Shown: piece by piece, positions 46,058-57,468 of the stretch | How the letters are laid out: every line of letters begins with the position of its first letter | Numbering within the stretch: position 1 is the stretch's first letter | Assembly (NCBI GenBank): GCA_949358305.1 | Contig: OX442318.1 | Span: 10,770,517 to 10,834,516 of the forward strand | DNA from: Strigamia acuminata | Taxonomy: Eukaryota; Arthropoda; Chilopoda; Geophilomorpha; Linotaeniidae | Length of the DNA: 64,000 nucleotides | Direction of reading: 5' to 3' | Program-made: the position numbers and the translations under genes | Notes under the pieces: generated by a model | Seen by the model: only the letters and a program-made list of their open reading frames with translations | The model's database searches: none | What the model was told of the DNA's origin: nothing

Positions 46058-46939
46058 AAAACAAAAACATTTACAATTCTAACAGAAAATTGAAAATTTA
46101 AGTTTTACTTTTCAAGCATTGAACTGTTACCACACACATTTGATTCATGCACGTGACATATCTACTCATCATGTTGGGAGCACTTTATGAACGGTTCACT
46201 AAGTTAATGTGTGATTCAGTCAAACCTCGTTATAACGAACCACGATATAACGAATTTTTTCTTATAACGAATACTTAAAAATGGCTCGGTTGGTTGGTTG
46301 GCCATAGAATATCATCTTAAAAAATTTTGATATATAACAAACTTTCATTCTAACAAACCGATTTTTCGAGTCCCTTGCGATTCGTTACAACGAAACTCTA
46401 CTGTATTAAGCTTCTATTAGTCACCATCTTAGCTCATCTTCTTAGTACACAACCACTCAATTGACATTGCAGTGGTACAAAAATATTAAGAATTCGAATA
46501 GAAATTTAAAAATTAAATTACACTTTTTTAATCATTTACCACTATTTTTAAATTTATATTCAAGTACTGGATTTGAAAAGTCAGTTTTAAATTTGGAATT
46601 GAACATGTTTTGCTGTTTAAATACTGCCTACTGCGATTGAAAGCAGACTAAATTTTTTTTAAGGTTGACCGACACAATCATTGTGCATAAAGCAGTTTTA
46701 AAATGTTGTTTAAAATTGCTGTTTGGTCTAAATGCCTTTATGAATGCGCCTAAGTGGCTGACAATATTGTCTCCATGTTTGGCCCACTCTAAAAAAACAG
46801 CTTGCCATGTTTGCCAGCTTGCCAAGTATTTGCTCAGATGTTGGAGCACTTTCTTAATATTTCACAAAGTTACTAGGTGACATTAAACTTCTTTTAGTCG
46901 TTTTAAGAACATTTTATAATTCCTCATTGATTTGTAACA
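46058..46939. other. Spacer downstream of ENaC gene 1
   Basis: Apart from the pogo-like MITE at 46217-46403 no feature is supported. No AATAAA is evident immediately after the stop codon. Confidence 0.4.
46217..46403. mobile_element. pogo/Tigger-like MITE
   Basis: The inverted ends CAGTCAAACCTCGTTATAAC and CAACGAAACTCTACTG resemble the termini of pogo/Tigger elements. The interior holds further TTATAACGAA repeats and has no coding capacity. Confidence 0.6.
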
Positions 46940-47480
46940 CAAGAATCAATTTTCAACTACAATCAATTCTTCAATGACACAAATCAGTAGAGATCTAATC
47001 ACCGTCCTGAGATTCACCTTGAAAAATATTAGAGAAGTAATTGAAGGGAAGAAGAAATTTCTGTTTTTAACTTATTGCGTAACATTGAATTTCGTATTCG
47101 TACGGCAATTGGTCTCTGTTGGATTGGACAATACACATTTGCACGGTATTGGCCCACTCGACACTGATTGGTCGAGTGACCCGTCACGTATACGTTACGT
47201 GACATTGTTTGGGGTATATAAGCCCCCAAACCATTGTGAATAAAGTATTCTATCCATTCAGATGTTCTAACATTGTCGTATACACTCCTTCTAGCTTTTA
47301 ACATAACTTCAGTCTCAGTATTATCTATAGTTGAGGTTTTTACTTGACTGAGCACTAATCAAAAATATAAACTTGTTATTTAAGCTTCGATTTCCTATTA
47401 ATTCCTATTAATAAAAACATATTATTGGTATTTTGACCAATCTCTCAATATTGTATGTAATTGAACGTTTCATTTGATTA
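46940..47480 (+). pseudogene. Remnant of a third DEG/ENaC last exon
   Basis: The frame reads NIREVIEGKKKF and a degraded TYCVTLNF at about 47020-47088. The homology to the final TM2 resumes at 47409 (IIGILTNLS, then YVIERFI and a stop near 47478), matching SIIGILTGLS and EYFI in gene 1. The gap of about 320 bp at 47089-47408 is inserted DNA with a TATATAAG box and AATAAAG, resembling a solo LTR. Upstream exons of this copy are not found. Confidence 0.6.
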
Positions 47481-48844
47481 AAAATTAAAAGAGCTTAGGC
47501 CAATGCACCAAAATATTGTTGGAAGTTTACGATCGGTCAACGGAAATAATCTTATGTATATTTCACCAAGTTTCTTTGTAATTTCTCACAGTAAGGGATC
47601 GATAGTTCATGTGACCAATATTCTAAAAATCACTCACTCCGCTTTTAATATTAATAATCGTTTCGATGTATCTTACCTTATTCTGTTGTATTGTAACGAC
47701 ATTTACTTTTCAAGCGGGCCATTGCTCAATCTCGCGTCCACATCACGTTTCAGCATAAATCCACTAAATGTCAAAGTCTTGACAAAAAAATAAATATTTA
47801 AACGTAAATAAGAATGCTTTCCTTAGTCCCCGCACCAATAGTTCAACTCACGATCGTCGATAGAATTCCAATATCCTCGATTTATTTATTTTAGGCAATA
47901 TGCGAATGCATCGACTGACGCCATCTTTGCCACCAGTAAACACCAGTTCCGACGCCACCTCGCGATAACAAATATAAGCTAAACTCGTCAAATATTTACT
48001 TCGTTTTTCTCTGCACACTAAAAATAAAGTAATCTACAGAAGAATTTAGTGTCATTAATGACATTAAAATCACCAAGCTAGGCAAGTTGCACGCAAGCTC
48101 AAATCCGATTTGGCTGAAAATTTGGCAAGTTTAGCCACTCCGAATAAACGACGAAAGACGTGGACTGGTTTTTTTATTTTTTTATTTTGAAAGAAGGAAT
48201 CAATTCTGCTTAGAAATTAGAAATTAAAGTAACACAAAATTTTTTTAATAAATTCAATTTAAAAATAATATTGCGAAGTAGTAGTGGAAAAATCGATGTT
48301 TATCAATTTCACAAGCTTCCGTGAAATAAACTAGAAATAATAGCTTTCTTACTGCTCAAGAAGCCGGTTGAATTTTATTCCTTGTTCTATTTTTGATCGC
48401 TTTCTGCCCAACAAACGTAAGTACCAGGAACAAATTTAAAAATTTGTTGACATTTAATGATGATATAAACTTATTGTTTCTTTTCAACATTAAAATTGTT
48501 TACAAAACTGCTCATTCTTATTTTAAAAATAGTTCATCAGTAAAAAAAAAGTGATCATTTTCTACATTTTGGGAGTATGGGATTTGTGCTGTGGTGCTGT
48601 GTGCATGTTCAAAAGTTACAAGATAAATTATGAGCATTTTCGAAAATATTGATCTGATTACATGAATTTGTGACAATTACAGTAGCTGCATTCAAAAATA
48701 AAAATAACAATTTTAGTTTAAGTGTATTTTAAGTTTTAACATGGTTTTAAACAGGAAATGATGTCATTTTTGGTTTACAATTGAAGTAAAACATAAAATA
48801 TTTTAGTTTTTGAATGCAGCTAGTGTTTTACTCAAAATAAATGT
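47481..48844. other. Intergenic with duplicated and MITE DNA
   Basis: An unrecognised 96-codon open frame at 47503-47793 has no supporting feature. A segment at about 48190-48550 is repeated at 49560-49850. A small MITE lies at 48685-48820 (GCTGCATTCAAAAAT ends, TA-flanked, related to 33943-34064). Confidence 0.45.
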
Positions 48845-49132
48845 CTAAGTTTTGCCAATAATAGTATTTTTCTCCTCTTTTTTAAACTTTTCGGCCTCCG
48901 TTTTTGTGGGTCCGGGTCCCTTTTTGAACCTTTTGCGTGCGTCGGACACGACATCGGCGACTTTCGGTACAATTTCGAAATTTTTCTCCTCGTTTTCGGA
49001 CTCTTCGGTTTCTGTTTTATTCCGAATTTCGACCTCGATCCATTTTCATGCACAAAATGCGGCTTTCAGTTGCAGCTTCCACCCACGGTAATTGAGATCG
49101 TTCAACTTCTCTACTCTCGTATGATCGGCCAT
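48845..49132 (-). pseudogene. Copia-type gag N-terminal remnant
   Basis: Read on the minus strand from an ATG at 49132, the frame gives KLNDLNYRGWKLQLKAAF, resembling the gag start of copia-type elements (NY..WK...). One in-frame TGA lies at 49046-49048, followed by an acidic then basic stretch ending at a TAG at 48845. About 100 bases upstream of the ATG on the same strand, GGTTATGGACCCAGCATGC closely resembles the copia-class primer-binding site, which pairs with an internal part of the initiator tRNA, and LTR-like DNA would lie beyond 49260. The rest of the element is absent. Confidence 0.45.
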
Positions 49133-51141
49133 TGTTTTTGATTTAATTCGATTTTCCGGTTTCGATTTAACGAGATTTAATTATGTGGAAAAAAGCGATT
49201 GCGATTAGCAACCAGCGCAGTGGAAGCATGCTGGGTCCATAACCTGTTGTTATGTAGCTGAAAATAAAAATGTTACAGTCGTTCTTGACCGAAGAGAACT
49301 AATTTTATTGAAGAGATACACTAACGTCACATGGTTTTTATACACTTGTCACGTAAAATGGACTTTTTACGATGCAAGGGACGTTTGGCGGGAATGTTTG
49401 AATAATCCAAACAGAAAGGAATCAATTGCGCTTACAAACTTGAAATTAATCAGCAAATAAATATTTAATACATTAATTTCAAAAATAATACGAAACGTAA
49501 GAAATCAATGCTGCTTACAAATTTGAAATTAGCTCAGCAAATAAATATTTAATACATTAATTTCAAAAATAATACAAAACTTAAGCAATCAATTCTGCTT
49601 ATAAATATATTTTTAAAACATTGATTTTAATACATTGAAAAAAATCAATGTTTTTCAATTAAAAGAGTTTCCGTAAAATAAACTAACGTAATAACTATTT
49701 TCCTGCTCAAGTAAGTCAGTTGAATTTGATTCCTTGCTGTTTTTTTGTCGTTTCTACCAAACAAACCTAAGTTCCACGAACACATAAAATTGGCTACAAT
49801 TCATTACTATTTTACAAACAGTTGATTAGTAAAAAATATAAATGTTTCACTTACAGTATTAACCCTCGGAGGCGTATGAGTGAAATTGACCCGTTTTGAT
49901 ATAGGAGCTTACGCATTTACGGACAATTTTCAGGTCCATTGGTCAAAGCACCATTTAGTTTGTCGAGTCGGGTCGATTTTATTTGCGCCACCCAGTACAC
50001 TTATACTTGCACTTATACTCTTTTCGACTCTTGCGAACGGTGTAAGGGGCTTGAACTTTTAGATAAATGTTTTAAAAATGATCGTCTTCCATCTGGTTTG
50101 AACACAGGAGACAAGACAAGTGCCACTCCCAAAAACAAAATGTATTCTTTTAACCTTCGGAGGCATAGGCTATATGTGTTTAGGGACAAGCAATTTCTTG
50201 AATAGGAAAATTTTTTTCCTATTCATTTTTTTGCTGAAAATATGTAATTTTATTTACTGTACTCGTATGTGGTGACAGACTTTGACTCATGTGAAATTGG
50301 TAGGAATTGGTCATTTGTTTAATTAATTATTGAGAAATGAAATTTTCTGCCCCTTAAAGCTCCAGCATTACTTTTAAGCTGGCTTTGCTGCATTAGTAAA
50401 GAGCGCTTCTGCCAACAGCCTTGTGGCTTCTACCAGGTGGTGCAAACTTCATTTTTATTGTTGTTTATGTATTGCACCCTCTATAAAATTGATACAAAAA
50501 CTTCATTATTCTTGCGTGGGATTGGCCATCTTCCAATTTGTGCTTTCCGTTAAAATGGTGACTAAAAACAAGTTCATAAAAATATTCAGGTCTCTCTGGC
50601 TCACAAGGAAAGCAGCCGAGTGAAATAATTTTCCAGACATAAAAATGGCATTTCAAACTCTCTACAATGGTCTTAGTTTCAAGTAAAAATTGTAATTACT
50701 TACAGCGTAATTACATTTTCAAAATCGTCAGGTTTCTCTGGTTCACCCTGAATACGCTTAGAACACATCTTAGTGAGAATTTTGACAAAAATATGGGTCA
50801 ATTCTTACAGGTAGGCAGCCTGCTGGCCCATGAGAGTAATGCCTGAAGGCTGTCCAATAGGCCAGTATACCTCAATTCTTACTTAATAGACTTCAATGCA
50901 GAAATTTTATAATTAGTTGAGGTTCACATGAACCAATTGAGGGATCTCCAAGGAACATCAAAACCTGGAAATAACATATTTACTGGGTTGGAAAAAGTTG
51001 TTAAGCACCTGACATTCCTTATTATCTAATCAGAATCAAAATTAACTTAAAAAATCTAAATACATGTGTACTATTGGATAGATATATTCGAGAAGAATGG
51101 ACCTAATGCACGCATATGGACCAAATTAACCATTTAATCGG
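49133..51141. other. Repetitive spacer upstream of ENaC gene 2
   Basis: About 49425-49620 contains three diverged tandem units sharing TAAATATTTAATACATTAAT. The block 49560-49850 is a diverged copy of 48190-48550. A segment at about 50575-50740 recurs at 57795-57925 (ATTCAGGTCTCT and GTGAAATAATTTTCC). No gene is supported. Confidence 0.45.
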
Positions 51142-52031
51142 ATGCAACAAGTTAGAAGACGGAGAATACAAAATTATGTCAAGTTTACATTGACAGAGCA
51201 AAGGGCAATTCCACCTGTCGTGTCAAGTCTGAAAAAAATTTCAAAGTTGAAAAAAATTAAGACAATTCTGCTTTTCACTCTACTGCTTTTGAACCTGGCA
51301 ACGTGCGTTTACCAAACTATAGATCGCATATTGTATTATATGGATGAGCCAACAACAGTTGATGCATACTTACCTGAAACAACCTATGGTTATTTTCCAT
51401 ACGTCTATTTCTATCCATTTGGGACGCAAGAGTACGTAAATTTCCTCGTTAAATTCCATAAGGATAAATACTATGAAAAAGCATGTTCGGGTTTGTTCAG
51501 TCCTGAGGTCGGCCCACTTTATGAAATAATAAAACATCTGAGCATACCTAGTTATATAACTGAGGCATACTTAAAAATGGTATTAAACCCACATTTCTCG
51601 TTTTTATTTTTTCACTATAAAAATTAATAAATTCTATCAGGGAACATCTAAAGTTAACTTTACAGTTAAACAATATGATTCAATCTATTCGCCAATGGCA
51701 CAAGTTTCTAGTGGTAAGTTGATAGCAATTTGTGCGTGTTTATCAATATTTTAACGTCCATTTAATTTAAACGTTTTTATTTAGCATCAAGATTTCCTTA
51801 TGGAAACATTAAGTACAGATTGATAATCAACCAAAAAGTTCCATTAGGTTGTCAACGCGGAAGTTTTTATGTATGTCTTTAATATAACCAGATCTGAGAT
51901 TAGTTAGTTCATTCCATAATTACTATTGAGAACTGTTAAGCACAGGTTTATTCGATAAAGGAGTTATGACAAAAAAAATACAACGTATTTTTGTATGCAG
52001 TTATTAAATTTTATGTAAAAAATTTGATAAC

Positions 52032-52325
52032 TATACTCTGGCCATGTGTAAGTTGAGCCTAAATAACCGCCTCACAACTCACTCTGTGCTGCCGCCAGGG
52101 AAAATAGTTCAGTTTATTGCTTGCTTCTTCCAGAAACCAAAACAATTTTCAAACTAATTATTGACTGTTTAGTCTGAACAAAATGGATACCAGTAACAAC
52201 GGCAGTTGTTGTTCTTCTCCAGATCTGCTTTCGTTGCAATCCTGGTGTTTGGATCTATTTTCTTGTATCACTACACCAGAGAAAAGTCCCTGATTTAGGC
52301 TCAACTTACACATGGCCAGAGTATA
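52032..52325. mobile_element. Hairpin MITE, TATACTCT family, ENaC gene 2 intron 3
   Basis: The left arm TATACTCTGGCCATGTGTAA followed by GTTGAGCCTAAA is mirrored at about 52291-52325. The core CACTACACCAGAGAAAA is close to the family core. The stem sequence is unlike that of other members. Confidence 0.8.
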
Positions 52326-53276
52326 CAACAATTTCAAAAAGAAAATTATTTTCGACCTGGATTCCTTTTGACCAGGAATATTTTCAATTTTAGGAGAAAA
52401 AGCATTCCATTTGACAGGGATTCCAGTCAACCAGAATTTTTTTCAACTGTATTTTTCTCGACAAGAATTGTTTTCGACCCCAATCATATAACTTTCAACG
52501 AAGATTACTTTAGGCTGTTAATATTTTCAATCAAAATTTCTTTTGACTAAGAGAATGGGATAAATGATTAAGATTAGGTTCACAGGGGTTAAAAAGGGGG
52601 CATTGTGTCCCCTTTGTTAGTAAAAGAAACATACCAAAAACAATTACCGTATTTTACGGTGAAGAAACATGTTTCGAAAATCTGTAGTTCCATCAATGCT
52701 ACTACGGTAGCATCTCAAAAATGACCGATAAAAGCCCATTTATGACCACATGGATCAAAAAGGGTTTTATTAAAACAAAACAAAATTAAATTGTCAAAAT
52801 ATTTTCTTCAAAAATATACAAACTTATATTTTTTTTAACTTTTAAGGTAGTTACGGATACGTCACCAATGAAATATCATCTTTCACTTCATGGAGTCAGT
52901 TTGTTATTTGCTCTAGGACATCTAGCTAAAACTAATATACAAAAAGTATGAATTTACATTACAGTAGTATTTTTTATATTCTGCAATTAGGGCAAATCCA
53001 CCTTTTTTGCAAAATTTAAAGCCGAGTACTCACATTATTCCATTCACAAAATAGCAAAACTATTTTTTATACTCCGAACTTACTTGTTAGTTGTTAGTAT
53101 AGTCATTGTTGCTTAAGTTGAGTGGCTTCGCTAGAAATTTAGGAGTCTTAGAAGCTGTGGGACAGTACTTTTTGACCAGTGTACTGGTCCCATACAGAAA
53201 CTTGCTGAAGACCAATCAACTTAGTCCTAGTAATTTTTCAAGTATTTTTGAATTAAATACACTGCGTTTAGAAAGT

Positions 53277-54231
53277 ATAAAAACAGTAACAATCGTTTAG
53301 CTATTCACAAACCAAAAGGAGAAATTTATTTATTTCGTTATTTCTAGCATCAGAAATACAAATTAACGCCAGCAAGGTTACAAAAGTTGATTCAATTGAT
53401 GCTAGACAGAGTGTTCTCATTCATAAAATCAAATGCTCCTAAGACATATTAAAAGTTTCTTTTTTTATCTTTTTTTTCTGACCTGTTATTATATTTTTGA
53501 AACAGCAAAATTGTGACCAACTGGCCGCCGCCGCCGCCGCCGCCAGTGAGCACTGGCAACATCAACAAGAGGATCCTCAGCAGCTCCTACAACGTATCGT
53601 CGGAGCTGCATCCTGATTGCAGTCAATCAGGACAGAGGATTACACAAGGTCTCCTCGTGGCTTGACCGCCATCTTGGAGACAGTTCGTTCTCCAGTCCCA
53701 TGCTGACTGGTTGTGACAGCTCTAGAGAAAAGGAGACGATGGCGACTGCCGTCGCAAGAAGAGGCGTGTTCGCTCTCAAGTCGGACATGACTTGAGGCGA
53801 CTCGTTGGCCGTGCTGCAAGGCACGGCAAAGGCAAATGCAATCCGACCACGCTGCCCATGTGGTCAGCGGTTGGACTGGGCTGGGTTGCTGCAAGGCAAC
53901 CCAGCGACCTAGGCGATAACACGGTGATCGCACAACCCCTAGACAACCACAATAAAGATATTCAATCCAAAGTGTGTGTTCTCTGTGTTGTACTTAATCG
54001 TGAATGGTGTCCAAACGCCCCATGGTCCTCCCCTGGCCATGAGGCGACCGACCGCCACTCACAAAATAAGCAAAAAAATTAATATTTCTGTATGATTTAA
54101 AACTGGTTTGACAAATTTATACAAAAGTTGGACTAATATATTAACAAATGTTTCTGATGTTAGGAATAATTTAATAAATAAATTTCTCCTTTTGGTTTGT
54201 GAATAGGTAGACAATTGTTACTGTTTTTATA
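53277..54231. mobile_element. Inverted-repeat element with GC-rich interior
   Basis: The left end (AAAAACAGTAACAATCGTTT, then CTATTCACAAACCAAAAGGA) is mirrored at about 54185-54231. The interior (about 53515-54075) is much richer in GC than its surroundings and begins with seven GCC repeats; it contains AATAAAG and CTCTGTGTTG, reminiscent of an LTR or other retroelement cargo. No protein is recognised. Confidence 0.55.
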
Positions 54232-55801
54232 AGGTGTGTTTCATAATTATAAATCCACCCACAAATTCTGTGTTACAGCCAAAAATTCTTCCCAACAATA
54301 AATTTCTTTATACTGTTTGATTATAACATGTGTTTTTACAAGATTTTAAGAAGTTTTCGTTGAAAGGAAATTTTTTTTTATATTGTTACAGCAAAAATTG
54401 TAATTTTTAGGTGTTGCATAATTATAAATCCACATGTGGTTTCTATTAAATTTTTTATTTTCAATAACCTATTGAACCACCTTTTTTTTCAATAACATTA
54501 ATCATTCTGTTATGCATGGAATTGACTAGATTTTGCATTGTCTCAGTTGAAATTTCTTTTTATTTCACCATAATTGCAAGTTTTAACTCTTGAATTGATT
54601 CACATTGCTTTCCTCCTTGATATACTGATCTGGCAAGTATTCCCCATAGGTTTTCTATGGGATTCAAGTCAGGGAAACATGCTGGCCACTCTATTACTTG
54701 CACTCCATTGTCCAAAAACCACTGAAATGTTGTTTGGGCATTGTGAATTGGCATGTTATCCTGTTGAAATTCCAAAATGGGCCACCAATTTGCTCTCCAA
54801 ATGGCATAAGTTGGTCATCAAGCAACTGTTGCTATGCATCAGCATTCATTCGACCACTGACAAAGGCAGTATTACTTTTACCATTCAATCCAAACGCTGC
54901 CCAAATCATAACCGATCCTCCACCTTGCTGACGTTTTGAAAAAATCTGTTCGTCTTTGCGTAAATTGTGCCAGTAATATTGCCATTCGTCTGGGCCATCC
55001 AAATTAAACTTTTTTTCATCACTGAACACTACTTTATGCCATTCCTTCTGCCAACACACGTTATCCTTTGCAAATTCCACTCTTTTCACCTTGTGTCTTG
55101 GTTTCAGAGATGGGGTGGTTTTTCTCTTTTTGTACACTAAGTGTTGACAGTTGCTCACAACTCTGGAGTGTGTTGATTTTGAAATATTAGTGTCTGGATG
55201 CTTTGATAACTCCCCTAGGGTCACATCTGAATTGGAAATTTCATGTAAAATTGTTCGTTTTTGGCGATCTTGTAGCTTTGATGGTCGACCACTGTGAATT
55301 TTGGTGCCATATTTGTCTCTCAATTTTACATAACTGTTGATAAGACCATTATTTCTGTCCAAAAGTTTTGCTATTTCTCTGTTGGATGTATTCTTTTCAC
55401 TTAAGATTGATATTTGTCCTTTTTCAAAGTCAGAAAGTGGTAATCCACGAGGCATGGTTAAAATGAATGCACGGCAAAAATGAAAGTGAAAGTAACAAAT
55501 GTGACAGTTAGAAAACATTTAAAATACGTCATTATAATTAGCTAAAAGCACCCTCTATGATCAGTTAAAAAAACTATAGCCCACAACCTTAGAATCAAAT
55601 GTGGATTTATAATTATGCAACACCTAAAAATTACATTTTTGCTATAACAATATAAAAAAAAATTTCCTTTCAATGAAAACTTCTTAAAATCTTGTAAAAA
55701 CACATGTTATAATCAAACAGTGTAAAGAAATTTATTGTTGGAAAGAATTTTTGGCTGTAACACAGAATTTGTGGGTGGATTTATAATTATGAAACGCACC
55801 T
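54232..55801 (-). mobile_element. Tc1-like transposon with broken transposase
   Basis: Inverted ends of about 60 bp or more (AGGTGTGTTTCATAATTATA and its mirror) are flanked by TA (54230-54231, 55802-55803). The transposase lies on the minus strand. Its N-terminal helix-turn-helix starts MPRGLPLSDFEKGQISIL (ATG near 55455), followed by GRPSKL. The catalytic triad regions are VVFSDEKKFNLDGPD, FQQDNMPIH and PDLNPIENLWG, a DD34E pattern. An in-frame TAG follows NADA near 54832, a frameshift precedes FQQDN, and a second stop follows IMVK near 54560, so it is inactive. It is inserted exactly at the tip of the 53277-54231 element, in intron 4 of ENaC gene 2. Confidence 0.9.
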
Positions 55802-55803
55802 TA

Positions 55804-57468
55804 CTTTTGAAATGCACTGTAGAAAGTTAGTTGATTTAAATCTTTCAACTCAACATGACTTTGTCACGTCCTTTGTCGGTATTGTTAAATAGCCGACGAA
55901 AAGTGTTACTCCGGTGATTTGGTCTTACTTACCTGTGATCTGTGTTTACTCAAAATAATACTTGTTACAAAATATAGAAGGAATAAAGCAGTTTATTCAA
56001 GGGCTTTATGCCTTAAAATCAAATAACTATGTAATTCATCGAGTTCTGAAATGTAACAATGGAATTTCCAAGACAGCACCTCTGGTTCCCCATGGTCACT
56101 GGCGTCGTTATTGTTTTGGGTCACCTTGATCCAATATGCCCCAGGGGCAAGTGAATTCCCGAATGAGGGTTCCACCGCTAGGTGGAGTTGTGTAAGTGCC
56201 TCAGGATAATTAACCCATGCGTGGAGGCATAGTGTAGAATATACCTTTTTTCATTATTTCATTGCAACAATCGATCGTTTTCTAACATCCGATTATCCAA
56301 CAGCAGGAACAATGGTGCCGTTTTGATCGTCTTTCATATCTCGGGTCCGTTCGTACAGACACGGTGGAATGCTCTTCGCAAGTCTTAAATCCTGCCTGTT
56401 GTCCAGGGGATCTTCAAGTCCTACCGATACGCTGAGTAGGATGGAGTCCTCACAGTGTATTTCGGGTACGTCGTTGACGAACGAGCTAGGGGAAGCTCTA
56501 GTTTGCCGGATGCGGTTTACTGTGCAGTATCTACGCTTTCACAGAAACTGTGGACTAGTAAACTAGGTATGATACTTACTCTATCAATCCCATTCTTTGT
56601 GAATGGCCTGACGGTGAGGTATTGCTGTGTTGCTTGCATGATTGTTTTGTGTTCTGCCTAAAAGCGGGAAATTCGCTGCTTTGTACAGTAGGGTCAGGTG
56701 ACAGTGGCAGCCAATGGTTGGTGCCCTCCGTCAGTTTCCCCCGATCCTCTTCAGGCACACACCTGTCAGTCCAGGAGGACCATAGAAGGAGAGAACAGAC
56801 CCCTTCTCTTTGGTGACTCAGAGGGGTCAGTCCCCAGGAATGTTTCCGAGGGTGACAATCTACTCTCTCGGTCACCACAACCTTTATGCTACTTCAAACC
56901 TTTCTGCATTTTACTCCTGACCCTGCATCAGCAGGAATAAACAAGAATCGACAAATACCGAGCACCCGATGGGGTTGGCTCCTGAATTATTTATTAATAA
57001 TTTTGTGTTCTCCTGAGAATAAATCAGCAGCCAGTCTAACTGTGGTACTTGTTGAAATTAAATGGAGAGAGATAGCATCAATTGTTGCTGATATACTTCG
57101 TTTATTCGCGCACACGTTATTGCAACGAACCACACATCCTCGTAATGTAACCGGAAGTCTCGGAAGTCACGTTACACCGTGTTTGGTCCGTGAGATTACA
57201 CGCAACTCCCCCAGGCGGTGGAGACCCTCATTTGGGATTTCAAATACACCTTTGCCAGGTAACATAAAATAACTACAGTACTTATTTTTGAAAAGGTTAT
57301 TCTCAATCCTAACATTTAATTTTGTGTGTATTTCGCTTGGTACAATGAACTCCCTATAAACCTACAAGCCTTGGCTACGCCCGGTTGTGAGAGCTTCATT
57401 GTACATGAAAAATAATCTTCTATGTTGTTTAGACAGAAAATATTCAGAATCCATAATGTATGTTTCAG
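55804..57468. other. Unrecognised GC-richer block in ENaC gene 2 intron 4
   Basis: About 56050-57260 has higher GC than its surroundings and several medium open frames without recognisable domains. It is probably degenerate transposon DNA. No terminal repeats could be paired with confidence. Confidence 0.35.

Noticed and set aside
54560-55518. Two separate minus-strand genes
   Set aside because: They are the two parts of one Tc1 transposase broken by stops and a frameshift within TA-flanked inverted repeats.
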